A stretch of 22,189 nt of DNA from JAOUFP01 sp947085825 (GCA_947085825.1 CAMTXX010000067.1:1-22189); one strand, 5' to 3'; positions 1 through 7,380 are shown, numbered from the stretch's first letter. Made by a program: numbers and translations. The notes: a model not told the origin generated them from the sequence alone.

Positions 1-134
1 AAAAACTGGTTTTCTCAGGTGCATCGACTACTTGATTTGTTGTCCGCATTTTAGGGTGCTTTTCTGTTCATGAAAATCAGTGATAATGCTCTATTTTAAC
101 CCCTCCACTCATACCCTTTTCAATCTTACCCACT

Positions 135-797
135 CTAAACAGCGAGGAACCAGTGCGAAGATATGTTCCTGTCAATATAAACAGTCCGGATTCCCTGCTC
201 AACTATCGAACGCCCGCCGTATTTACATGCCAATAACATGTCAAGTTCAAATTCATACCCCGCTGCGTCGAGCTTGAGGAGCGTTGGAATAAGGCTTTTG
301 GGGATACCTCGCAGCCCTGTTTGCGTGTCAGTCAACCTCTGCCCAATCAGCAAGCGAAACATATGCCTTGTAATTGTGTTTCCGAGCCAGCGGAGCACAG
401 GGACTTCTTTGCCAAAGTCCCTCACTCCCAATACCAGACTCTCAGGATTTTCCCCAAGCTTTTTCCCAACCTTTAAGACATCCTCGACCAGGTGTTGGCC
501 GTCCGCATCAATCGTTACGACCCCGATATGGTCCCCAAAATAACACAAGGCGTGATTCAAGCCTGTCTTGAGGGCCGCACCCTTCCCAAGGTTCACCGCG
601 TGCCTGATAAGCGTGACATTCCCTATACCTTCGAGCTCCTGAAAAATACTTTCTGATGCTGCGAGGCTTCCGTCATTTACGACGATGATATGCTGGAATT
701 CGGATGCAGCCAGCGACCTTACAAGGGCCACGAGATGTTCCGGCGGATTATAAGCCGGGATAAGCGCAACTATTTTCATCGAGAAGGCATCTTTCAT
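135..797 (-). CDS. Family 2 glycosyltransferase (polyprenyl-phosphate/dolichol-phosphate sugar synthase-like)
   Basis: GT-A fold family 2 glycosyltransferase, 220 aa, likely transferring a sugar from a nucleotide donor to a polyprenyl phosphate or a surface glycan. Visible motifs are the N-terminal beta strand IVALIPAYNPP, NDGS (residues 41-44), the metal-binding DADGQH (97-102) and TQTGLRG near 157, which is usual for the DPM-synthase-like subgroup. The ATG at 797 has AGGGAAA just upstream; an ATG at 779 would begin right at MKIVALIPAY and is an alternative. It follows the nagZ-like gene by 58 bp on the same strand, so the two are probably co-transcribed. The C terminus is odd: the protein stops six residues after NISSH (SSHWFLAV), where relatives usually continue with S-H-F-x-P and often a membrane domain. 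Reading on in another frame gives a few more family-like residues, so a 3' frameshift is possible. Class confidence is high; substrate is unknown. Confidence 0.85.
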   Translation of the reverse strand: MKDAFSMKIVALIPAYNPPEHLVALVRSLAASEFQHIIVVNDGSLAASESIFQELEGIGNVTLIRHAVNLGKGAALKTGLNHALCYFGDHIGVVTIDADGQHLVEDVLKVGKKLGENPESLVLGVRDFGKEVPVLRWLGNTITRHMFRLLIGQRLTDTQTGLRGIPKSLIPTLLKLDAAGYEFELDMLLACKYGGRSIVEQGIRTVYIDRNISSHWFLAV

Positions 798-855
798 GTT
801 TTCCCTAAGCCGGCCGGATGAATTCTACGGACGGAATCTGAACGTTTCCTTGAAA

Positions 856-2403
856 TCACCGGCTCCATCTTTTGCCGATTGCCTTTGCAACTGCCCTCTG
901 TGCTGACTCTGAATCCCAATAAGCGAATATCTTCGCGGCTCCGTTGCTTGAGCGCCTACTGTTGACGTCATTCTGTTTTCCCTTTACATTATCATAAAGG
1001 TAGGGGCTGCCGAATGAGACAAAAAGGTCGGCCCTGTTCTTTATATATGCCATCTGCCTATAGAGCCAATTGCTGTCGCCTCCTTTCCAGGCCTTTGTTT
1101 CAGAAAATACAGCGGCAACAACAAAAGATGTCTCAGGGATCTTTATTTTCTGAATATCTGCGGTTTTTCTGATTATCCGCATTTTCAGGGAAGGAAAGCA
1201 TTCCTTAAGCGACCTTGCAAAAGCAGTCCCCTTGCTCTGCTCATCATCGTTAAGGATAATCAGAAAAAGATCTTCTCTTATCCGAAAGTCTCCAGTCAGT
1301 CTTATCGCTTTTTCGGTCAGAAGGTCGGAAAGTTTATGGTGACGCTCAAAGTCCGGCATCTTCCCTGCCGGCATCCTGTCAATTTCTTTGCGAAACCGCA
1401 TCAGATGTTCTGCATTGCAGACAATGTTTTTCGCTTCGAGATAAGACACAATCTTTTCAGGGTCTGTCGGATGCAGCAGAATATCAACTCCTGCCTCAAG
1501 AGCCATAAACGCAGCCTTCTCCTCTGAAAACGTGCCGATCCCTCCCATGTTCATGGCATCAGTTATCACTAGTCCTTTATACTTCATCGCCTCCCTCAAA
1601 AACCGCACCGCCTTTTTTGAAAATGAGACCGGAATGCCTGTGTTGTCCAGTGCGGGGACGCTAAGGTGTCCGAGCATTATCATTTGAACATTCTCTTTAA
1701 TTGCCTTTTCAAAGGGCTTCAACTCATATTTTTTCAACCTGTTCAGAGACTTGTCAATAACAGGGAGTTTGATATGGGAGTCCACCTCTGTATCTCCATG
1801 GCCGGGGAAGTGCTTGCCGCAGGCTGCTATGCCGCAGCCTTGAAACGCCCTGATCATCTCACAGCCGAAGAAAGAGACAGTTTCAGTGTCCTCTCCAAAT
1901 GCCCTGACCGATATTATCGGGTTCCCCGGATTCGTATTTATATCAAGGACCGGCGCAAATATCGTATTTATGCCTGCATACTTTGCCTCTTCCGCAATCG
2001 CCCTGAATGAATCTCTGAGAAGTTTTATCTCTGAGCCTTGCCCCTTGCCCCTTGCCCCTTTTTTAAAAGCCGACGCTAAAGCCATTGCAGGGGGGAAAAG
2101 TGTGCCCCCTTTTACCTGCTGGCCCAATCCCCGTTCAAGGTCAGAGGCGATTATCAGCGGCAATTCGGCGGCTTTGTCCAGCCTACTGTTGGCGGCTCCG
2201 TTGCTTGAGCACCTACTGTTGGCCGGCCTGTTGTTAGATTCATTCTGAAGGTCTTCGAGATGTTTTTTAAGCGTCTTCAGTTCACCGCCAAAGACTATGA
2301 ATCCAGCAACCCCTTTTTTGACCAGTGAACGATAATATCCGAACTTTTTTCTTATCTCAGCGCCATTCAGCCGGGGGATCATAAATTGATAGTAGTTCTG
2401 CAT
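856..2403 (-). CDS. nagZ: GH3 beta-N-acetylhexosaminidase (NagZ-like, two-domain)
   Basis: Glycoside hydrolase family 3 enzyme that removes N-acetylglucosamine from muropeptides or other beta-GlcNAc glycans. With a start at 2403 it is 515 aa. The NagZ loop KHFPGHGDTEVDSH begins at residue 197 and supplies the His/Asp general acid-base dyad. The Asp nucleophile is D282 in ITDAMNM. SDLERGLGQQV replaces the usual DQEGGRV. About 180 further residues form a second domain, as in two-domain Gram-positive-type NagZ, unlike single-domain E. coli NagZ. The frame stays open to 2586, but that extension is translated repeat DNA (VILAKAGIQ) and is not credible. ATGs at 2424, 2418 and 2403 are candidates. 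None has a Shine-Dalgarno sequence; 2403 has TATAAT (2410-2415) six nt upstream. The coding sequence carries two in-frame copies of a 30-bp dispersed repeat and a 7-bp tandem repeat, so the protein has unusual insertions. No obvious signal peptide. Confidence 0.85.
   Translation of the reverse strand: MQNYYQFMIPRLNGAEIRKKFGYYRSLVKKGVAGFIVFGGELKTLKKHLEDLQNESNNRPANSRCSSNGAANSRLDKAAELPLIIASDLERGLGQQVKGGTLFPPAMALASAFKKGARGKGQGSEIKLLRDSFRAIAEEAKYAGINTIFAPVLDINTNPGNPIISVRAFGEDTETVSFFGCEMIRAFQGCGIAACGKHFPGHGDTEVDSHIKLPVIDKSLNRLKKYELKPFEKAIKENVQMIMLGHLSVPALDNTGIPVSFSKKAVRFLREAMKYKGLVITDAMNMGGIGTFSEEKAAFMALEAGVDILLHPTDPEKIVSYLEAKNIVCNAEHLMRFRKEIDRMPAGKMPDFERHHKLSDLLTEKAIRLTGDFRIREDLFLIILNDDEQSKGTAFARSLKECFPSLKMRIIRKTADIQKIKIPETSFVVAAVFSETKAWKGGDSNWLYRQMAYIKNRADLFVSFGSPYLYDNVKGKQNDVNSRRSSNGAAKIFAYWDSESAQRAVAKAIGKRWSR
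935..964 (-). repeat. Dispersed repeat copy inside nagZ, 3' part
   Basis: A 30-bp sequence encoding NSRRSSNGAA in the nagZ frame. It matches 2192-2221 at 29 of 30 positions and shares the core CAACAGTAGGCGCT with intergenic copies at 3599-3631 and 11727-11758. It lies in the C-terminal domain and keeps the frame. Confidence 0.8.
2038..2058. repeat. Heptanucleotide tandem repeat (3 x TTGCCCC) in nagZ
   Basis: Three perfect 7-bp units followed by a run of six T (2059-2064). It encodes the low-complexity stretch KKGARGKGQGS between the FPPAMALA segment and the catalytic core of the nagZ-like protein. Since 7 is not a multiple of 3, gain or loss of one unit would shift the frame. Confidence 0.85.
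2182..2221 (-). repeat. Dispersed repeat copy inside nagZ, 5' part (one and a third units)
   Basis: The 30-bp unit at 2192-2221 is followed (in nagZ reading direction) by a partial second unit, CAACAGTAGG, at 2182-2191. In protein this is ANSRCSSNGAANSRL, an insertion ahead of the SDLERG strand. It is in the same reading frame as the copy at 935-964. Confidence 0.8.
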
Positions 2404-2409
2404 TGTTTT

Positions 2410-2415
2410 ATTATA
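2410..2415 (-). promoter_or_regulatory. Candidate -10 box for nagZ
   Basis: A perfect TATAAT six nt before the ATG at 2403. No convincing -35 hexamer lies 16-18 nt upstream, so this is only suggestive of transcription starting at or near the start codon. Confidence 0.35.
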
Positions 2416-2459
2416 CATATTCATATCAATTTGAAAGAAGAGATAGGAAGCTGTTATCC

Positions 2460-2616
2460 TAATTAGAGTCTGTGTATAAAGTAAATATTTGTCATCCTCC
2501 GGCTTGACCTGTCCCGAAAGCTTTCGGGACAGAACATATTGAAAACACTGGATTCCCGCCTTCGCGAGAATGACGGCCAAAAACAAAAATGGCGGTTTAT
2601 AAACAGACTCTAATTA
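2460..2616. mobile_element. 157-bp MITE-like inverted-repeat element
   Basis: The 21-bp terminal inverted repeats at 2460-2480 and 2596-2616 match at 20 of 21 positions (the left one begins TAATTAGAGTCTGT). No transposase lies between them. Inside are a perfect 22-bp palindrome (2510-2531, core CCCGAAAGCTTTCGGG) and a REP-type sequence whose translation gives the VILAKAGIQ peptide. Each end carries a TA dinucleotide, as IS630/mariner-type insertions into TA would leave; that family link is inference. The element fills most of the gap between the divergent nagZ-like gene and ftsY. Confidence 0.75.
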
Positions 2617-2680
2617 GACTCAAAGGCAAGGTGCAGGGAAATACTTTGTGGATATTTTCATAGGTGAAAAGGGGTGAAAC

Positions 2681-3586
2681 ATGGGTCTTTTTGACAGACT
2701 GAAACAGGGATTGAGCAAGACAAGGCATGGTTTTGTGGAAAAAGTAGAATCAATATTCAAAAACCGCGCTGTTGATCCTGAAACACTCGAAGAACTCGAG
2801 GAAACACTGATACTTTCCGACCTGGGGGCGAATAATGCCGCTGAGATCGTTGAACACCTGAGAGAAAAATCCGGAAACTGGAGCATTCAGGAGCCAGGCT
2901 CCATTAAGGAATTCCTCAAAAAAGAGATGAGTGCAATGCTCGGAAGGTCACATCCTCTCGTTGCCTTTGGGGAGAAGCCTTTTGTGATATTGACCATTGG
3001 CGTAAACGGCGTCGGCAAGACAACCACTATCGGGAAACTTGCAAGCAGATTCAGAGACCAGGGACACTCTGTCCTGCTGGCAGCCGCAGACACCTTCAGG
3101 GCTGCTGCAATAGAACAACTCGAAATTTGGGCGGACAGGAGCAAAGCGCAGCTTGTCAAACACCAGAGCGGCTCTGATCCTTCGGCAGTTGTATTCGATG
3201 CGATAGAGGCGGCCCGCGCAAGAAACATTGATATCGTAATCATAGATACTGCCGGTCGTCTTCACACCAAAAGCCCTCTCATGGAGGAACTGAAGAAGGT
3301 GAGGCGTGTCTGCGAAAAAGCGATGCCTGGATCTCCCCATGAAACGCTTCTCGTTATAGATTCAACAAACGGTCAAAACGCCCTGGCACAGGCAAAGATG
3401 TTCAATGAAACTGTAGGGGTCACAGGCATAGCTCTCACAAAACTCGACGGCACAGCCAAAGGCGGCATTGTCTTTGCCATAAAAAAGGAGTTAAACATCC
3501 CGGTAAAACTCATAGGCGTTGGCGAAGGGATTGAAGACCTGCAGGATTTTGTGACCGAGGATTTTGTAAAGGCGCTTTTCGACTAA
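2681..3586 (+). CDS. ftsY: Signal recognition particle receptor FtsY
   Basis: SRP receptor GTPase that docks ribosome-nascent chain-SRP complexes at the inner membrane. At 301 aa it has the NG core only and lacks the long acidic A domain of E. coli FtsY. The four-helix N domain covers about residues 1-95. The G domain contains GVNGVGKT (107-114, P loop), DTFRAAA (from 137), DTAGR (189-193), TKLDGTAKGG (from 253) and the closing GVGEGIEDLQDF. GGGGTG stands five nt before the ATG and fixes the start. Transcribed divergently from the nagZ-like gene across the MITE-like element; no terminator is visible downstream, where repeat DNA begins. Confidence 0.97.
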   Translation: MGLFDRLKQGLSKTRHGFVEKVESIFKNRAVDPETLEELEETLILSDLGANNAAEIVEHLREKSGNWSIQEPGSIKEFLKKEMSAMLGRSHPLVAFGEKPFVILTIGVNGVGKTTTIGKLASRFRDQGHSVLLAAADTFRAAAIEQLEIWADRSKAQLVKHQSGSDPSAVVFDAIEAARARNIDIVIIDTAGRLHTKSPLMEELKKVRRVCEKAMPGSPHETLLVIDSTNGQNALAQAKMFNETVGVTGIALTKLDGTAKGGIVFAIKKELNIPVKLIGVGEGIEDLQDFVTEDFVKALFD

Positions 3587-3598
3587 AAAAACATTTTT

Positions 3599-3774
3599 AC
3601 CACAGCCAAAAGTAGGCGCTTTAAGCGAGAGCACTGAGAAAACATTTTGAAATTTAAACAAAATAAAGATCACAGAGTAATCACCCCAAAGGTGCTTAAG
3701 GCAGGTACTTCTCCTGAACAGGGGGGGCTCAGTATTGTCTTGTTATAGCGTAAGTTCTCTGCGTTCTCTGTGGT
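3599..3774. repeat. Repeat remnant bounded by ACCACAG inverted ends
   Basis: This fills the gap between ftsY and the archease gene. It begins ACCACAG (3599-3605), contains the dispersed core AAAGTAGGCGCTTTAAGCG with a small hairpin (CGCTT/AAGCG), and ends with CTGTGGT (3768-3774), the inverse of its start. The same core and the same CTGTGGT end recur at 11727-11768. No gene is seen in it. Confidence 0.6.
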
Positions 3775-3792
3775 TTAACTGCCGTTTGTAGG

Positions 3793-4209
3793 ATGAAGCG
3801 TTTTGAATTAATCGATATATCAGGAGATGCTGGCATCAGGGCATTCGGGAAAGACCTGGACGATCTTTTCCTGAACGCCGCCGACGGCATGTACAGTCTT
3901 ATTACAGACCCCGGAAGTGTGACACCCCAAAAAAGCATAGAGATCAAAACTGAGGGCAATTCTTTGGAAGGGCTGCTGGTAGCATGGCTGAATGAGCTCA
4001 TTTTCCATTTTGATACCTATGGTTTTATTGGCAAGGAGATACATATACATGAACTGCATGACACCCTGATAAGGGCCACGGTGACCGGTGAGGACTTTGA
4101 CCCTGAAAAGCATGGCAAGGGGTTGTTGATAAAAGCCGCAACATACCATAAACTTAAGATTGAGAGGAAAGAGGACCATTGGGAAGCAGATGTCATCTTC
4201 GACATCTGA
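3793..4209 (+). CDS. Archease (RtcB activator)
   Basis: Archease/SHS2-fold protein, 138 aa, the usual length. Family members speed guanylylation and allow multiple turnovers of the RNA ligase RtcB. Its N terminus FELIDISGDAGIRAFG is a divergent form of the signature DHTADIGIRAYG, with the metal-binding Asp kept at D12. The C-terminal part GKGLLIKAATYHKLKIE and the terminal DVIFDI are also typical. Only a weak GTAGG lies directly before the ATG. The rtcB gene follows after 41 bp on the same strand, which is the strongest support for the assignment and makes an operon likely. Confidence 0.92.
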   Translation: MKRFELIDISGDAGIRAFGKDLDDLFLNAADGMYSLITDPGSVTPQKSIEIKTEGNSLEGLLVAWLNELIFHFDTYGFIGKEIHIHELHDTLIRATVTGEDFDPEKHGKGLLIKAATYHKLKIERKEDHWEADVIFDI

Positions 4210-4250
4210 AGGAAAAAGTCTGCAACAGAAGTATCATATAGAGGTGAAAT

Positions 4251-5696
4251 ATGTCTCTTGAGCAACTCAGAAGGATCGACGAAACAAGGCTGGAAATCCC
4301 TTTGGACTACAAGCAGGGCATGCGTGTCCCCGGCATTATATACGCAGACAGCATTCTCGAAAAAGAACTCGAAATCCAGTCAATAGAACAGGTCGCCAAT
4401 GTCGCGACACTGCCGGGCATTGAAAAGGCATCTCTGGCAATGCCTGACATACACACAGGTTACGGCTTCACTATTGGCGGGGTAGCGGCCTTTGATTTAA
4501 AAGAAGGGATCATCTCGCCCGGCGGCGTAGGCTACGATATAAATTGCGGCGTCAGACTCCTCAGGAGCAACCTTACAAAACAGGAAGTGTTCCCGAGGAT
4601 AAAGAACCTCGTAGATGTTCTTTATAGAGAAATCCCTGCCGGAGTCGGCTCAAAGGGCAAAATCCGTCTCAGTCCTGATGACGAAAAAAGGGTGCTCACC
4701 AAAGGAGCCCTGTGGGCTGTGGAAAACGGCTTTGGCGAAGCATCAGATATAGAGCATACCGAATCCAGGGGAATGCTTGACGGAGCTGACCCGTCCCTCA
4801 TCAGCAGCAAGGCCTATGAGCGCGGCAGGGCACAACAGGGAACGCTCGGGTCAGGGAACCATTTCCTTGAGATTCAATATGTTGACGAAATTTATGATGA
4901 AGGTGCAGCAAACAGTCTCGGCCTCTTTGAGGGGCAGATGACGGTGATGATCCATACTGGCTCACGCGGGTTCGGGCATCAGGTCTGCACGGATTTCCTC
5001 GAGGTGATGGAGCGTGCTGCCGGCAAATACCGGATCGAGTTGTATGACAAAGAGCTGGCCTGTGCTCCGTTTAACAGCCCTGAAGCGCAGGATTACCTTG
5101 CCGCGATGCGCGCTGCTGCAAATTATGCCTGGGCAAACAGGCAGTGTATCATGCACTGGACCAGGGAAGCCTTCATGAAAACCCTGAACTTGTCTCCCCG
5201 ATCACTCGGCATGAGCCTGATCTATGACGTTGCGCATAATATCGCTAAGGTGGAAGAACATACTGTCAGGGGGGCCAAAAAAAAGCTGATCGTACACAGG
5301 AAAGGCGCCACACGCGCCTTTCCTCCGAATCATCCCGAACTCCCTGAGATATACAGGCATGTTGGACAGCCGGTACTGATTCCCGGAGACATGGGAAGGG
5401 CCTCCTTTGTGCTGCTCGGCACGGAAAAGGCGATGCAGGAGACCTTCGGCTCAACCTGCCATGGCGCGGGCCGGCTAATGTCAAGACATCAGGCCATAAG
5501 AAAAGCCAAAGGCCGCGCCATCTGGCGTGAAATGGAAGACAAAGGCATAATTGTCAGGTCTGCCGGCAGAGGGACACTTGCTGAGGAGATGAGCGAGGCA
5601 TATAAAGACATATCCGAGGTCGTAGAAGTTGTTCACCGGGCAGGCATCTCGAAAAAAGTTGCACGGCTAAGGCCTATGGGCGTGGTGAAGGGTTAA
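4251..5696 (+). CDS. rtcB: RNA-splicing ligase RtcB
   Basis: GTP- and Mn-dependent ligase that joins 2',3'-cyclic phosphate or 3'-phosphate RNA ends to 5'-OH ends, used in tRNA splicing or RNA repair. At 481 aa without an intein it lines up closely with archaeal RtcB. Mn ligands are D96, C99 (GYDINCG), H204 (GNHFLE), H235 (IHTGSRG) and H329 (DVAHN). The guanylylated His is H404 in CHGAGR, and the C-terminal Lys is K480 in GVVKG. GAGGTG lies five nt before the ATG. It is the second gene of the archease-rtcB pair. No RtcR-type regulator or sigma-54 promoter is seen nearby, unlike the E. coli rtc operon. Confidence 0.97.
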   Translation: MSLEQLRRIDETRLEIPLDYKQGMRVPGIIYADSILEKELEIQSIEQVANVATLPGIEKASLAMPDIHTGYGFTIGGVAAFDLKEGIISPGGVGYDINCGVRLLRSNLTKQEVFPRIKNLVDVLYREIPAGVGSKGKIRLSPDDEKRVLTKGALWAVENGFGEASDIEHTESRGMLDGADPSLISSKAYERGRAQQGTLGSGNHFLEIQYVDEIYDEGAANSLGLFEGQMTVMIHTGSRGFGHQVCTDFLEVMERAAGKYRIELYDKELACAPFNSPEAQDYLAAMRAAANYAWANRQCIMHWTREAFMKTLNLSPRSLGMSLIYDVAHNIAKVEEHTVRGAKKKLIVHRKGATRAFPPNHPELPEIYRHVGQPVLIPGDMGRASFVLLGTEKAMQETFGSTCHGAGRLMSRHQAIRKAKGRAIWREMEDKGIIVRSAGRGTLAEEMSEAYKDISEVVEVVHRAGISKKVARLRPMGVVKG

Positions 5697-5717
5697 GACA
5701 GAACAGGAATACAACTG

Positions 5718-5763
5718 TTGTCATAACTGAATAAACATTGTAAAATATGATTATCATATTTTA
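5718..5763 (+). promoter_or_regulatory. Promoter with overlapping 23-bp palindromic operator for the toxin-antitoxin operon
   Basis: TTGTCA (5718-5723), a 17-bp spacer and TAAAAT (5741-5746) form a near-consensus sigma-70 promoter. A perfect inverted repeat (11 bp, one central base, 11 bp) occupies 5741-5763 and covers the -10 box. This is where an antitoxin or the toxin-antitoxin complex would bind to repress its own transcription. Confidence 0.8.
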
Positions 5764-5778
5764 TGTAAGGAGGCGATA

Positions 5779-6057
5779 ATGGCGATCGCAATCAGCGCAA
5801 CAGATGCTGTCAGGAGGTTTTCAGAGCTTCTGAATGCCGTAAGATACCGGCATGACAGCTTTACGATCATAAGAGGCGGCAAACCTGCAGCGGCCATTGT
5901 TCCTGTTGAATCAGTCACAAGCGGGAAATCGCTGAAAGGACTTGGAGAGATATTAAAACTGCTACCCCACCTTGATGATAACGAATTATTTGCCCGTGAT
6001 ATTAAGGAACTTGTGAATGCTCAACCGGCTGCGCCGGAGAAATTACCGTGGGAGTGA
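5779..6057 (+). CDS. Antitoxin, Phd/YefM family
   Basis: 92-aa antitoxin. The N-terminal DNA-binding and dimerisation part reads ISATDAVRRFSELLNAVRYRHDSFTIIRGGKPAAAIVP in two blocks typical of Phd/YefM: the helix SATDAVRRFSELL and the strand pair FTIIRGGKPAAAIVP. The C-terminal 40 residues are acidic and probably wrap the toxin. AAGGAGG six nt before the ATG is a very strong ribosome binding site, as expected for the partner made in excess. It overlaps the toxin gene and is preceded by a palindromic operator, so autoregulation is likely. Confidence 0.9.
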   Translation: MAIAISATDAVRRFSELLNAVRYRHDSFTIIRGGKPAAAIVPVESVTSGKSLKGLGEILKLLPHLDDNELFARDIKELVNAQPAAPEKLPWE

Positions 6058-6449
6058 TATTTGACAGCAGTGAGATAATCTCAATTGAACGCAACAGAGA
6101 ACAGGCAATAAAAATAATAGCCGGACGGGAGGATGAGCCGTTCGGCATCAGCGTTGTAACAGTTGCAGAGTTGTTGCACGGTGTTGAGCGGGCAGATTCT
6201 GAAGCGCGAAGACTCAGGCGGCAGGCCTTTGTAGAGAAGGTTATTGACCTTTTTCCTGTATATTCTTTTGATACATCTGTTGCCAGAATTTACGCAAGAA
6301 TATGGGCTTCTCTGGCAAAGAGGGGTTTGACTGTTGGCGCGCATGACATGATAATCGCCGCAACTGCAATATCTCTTGATTTCACCGTGATAACTTCCAA
6401 TCTTCGGGACTTTGAAAAGATCGAGGGACTACGCCTTGAAAAGAGGTAA
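6048..6449 (+). CDS. Toxin, PIN-domain ribonuclease (VapC type)
   Basis: 133-aa PIN-domain endoribonuclease; VapC-family toxins cut tRNAs or rRNA. The acidic catalytic residues are visible as D6 (IFDSSEII), E41 (VTVAELLHG), D100 (GAHDMIIAATA) and D121 (TSNLRDFEKI). The start is GTG at 6048, with GGAG eight nt upstream; it overlaps the antitoxin stop by 10 nt. A second GTG at 6054 (GTGA overlap) is possible. The antitoxin partner belongs to the Phd family rather than the AbrB-type VapB, a common mixed pairing. Confidence 0.92.
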   Translation: MGVIFDSSEIISIERNREQAIKIIAGREDEPFGISVVTVAELLHGVERADSEARRLRRQAFVEKVIDLFPVYSFDTSVARIYARIWASLAKRGLTVGAHDMIIAATAISLDFTVITSNLRDFEKIEGLRLEKR

Positions 6450-6492
6450 TGCCCGACTACGGATCATTTTACGTTTGTTAATATAGAAAACA

Positions 6493-7293
6493 GTGAAAAA
6501 ACAAAAGCTTAGAATCGGCAAAATACCATATGCAAATCTTTTCCCCATATTTTATGCATTGGAAAAAGAAAGTGACTGTTCAGCGTATGAGTTCATCAAA
6601 GGCGCGCCGTCTGAGCTGAACAAAAAGATACGCGGAGGACTTATCGATGTAAGTCCTTCATCCTCGATTGAGTACCTGCGTTACCGGGACAAATATGAGC
6701 TTATTGAAAATCATTCAATAAGTTCCTGCGGACCTGTAGGAAGCATCCTCCTGTTCAGCAAAAAGCCGATAGAGACGCTGGGCGGGCTTCTTGTTCTTAC
6801 CTCCTCACAGTCAGAAACCTCGGTTGCATTGCTCCGGATAGTGCTGAATAAATTTTATAAACTGGACTGTCTTTTCGAGAGTTCCGACAAACCCTTAAAG
6901 GACGCTATCGCTTCAGATACTCCGTATCTCCTGATCGGTGACGATGCCCTCAGGGAGGCCGGGAAGTGGCCTGATCTCCACATATACGATATTGGAGAGT
7001 TATGGCATAAATATACAGGGCTGCCGTTTACCTTTGCCCTCTGGATCGCACATAAGGACAATTGTTCGGAGAAAATCGAACTCTACAGAAAATTCATAAA
7101 CGACCTGAATAGTGCAAAAATTTCTGCATTGAAAAATCTGGACATTGTCGCTGCCTCATTCCCACTGAAAGATATGCTTTCAGCGGAGGCCCTTATCTCC
7201 TACTGGAAAAGGATGTCCTTTGATTTCAGGGACGAACACAGGAAAGGGCTCGAACTTTTCGGTTCATATTCAAAAGAACTCGGCATAATATAG
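6493..7293 (+). CDS. mqnA: Chorismate dehydratase MqnA (futalosine menaquinone pathway)
   Basis: 266-aa protein of the MqnA/MqnD periplasmic-binding-protein-like fold. MqnA converts chorismate to 3-[(1-carboxyvinyl)oxy]benzoate, the first step of menaquinone synthesis by the futalosine route. Diagnostic segments are RIGKIPYANLFPIFYAL at the N terminus, IDVSPSSSIEYLRY, SISSCGPVGSILLFS, LTSSQSETSVALLRI, LLIGDDALR and LWHKYTGLPFTFALWIA. The start is GTG at 6493 without a clear Shine-Dalgarno; TAATAT (6479-6484) lies eight nt upstream but lacks a good -35. No other mqn gene is in the window. It implies a respiratory organism that makes menaquinone from chorismate without the classical Men route. 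Confidence 0.93.
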   Translation: MKKQKLRIGKIPYANLFPIFYALEKESDCSAYEFIKGAPSELNKKIRGGLIDVSPSSSIEYLRYRDKYELIENHSISSCGPVGSILLFSKKPIETLGGLLVLTSSQSETSVALLRIVLNKFYKLDCLFESSDKPLKDAIASDTPYLLIGDDALREAGKWPDLHIYDIGELWHKYTGLPFTFALWIAHKDNCSEKIELYRKFINDLNSAKISALKNLDIVAASFPLKDMLSAEALISYWKRMSFDFRDEHRKGLELFGSYSKELGII

Positions 7294-7380
7294 TTTCAAG
7301 ACCTCCTTAAAAAAGAAAATGCTTCCTCAAAAAAGAAAGCCTTCTCCGGCTAACTATCAGGTTTTAATTGATTTTCCATC

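Noticed and set aside
2404..2586. N-terminal extension of the nagZ-like protein
   Set aside because: The frame is open, but residues encoded upstream of about 2424 come from the REP/MITE-like repeat (VILAKAGIQ peptide) and have no place in GH3 enzymes.
3599..3774. CRISPR array or tandem repeat array
   Set aside because: No regularly spaced direct repeats here or elsewhere in the window; only two adjacent units occur at 22056-22105.
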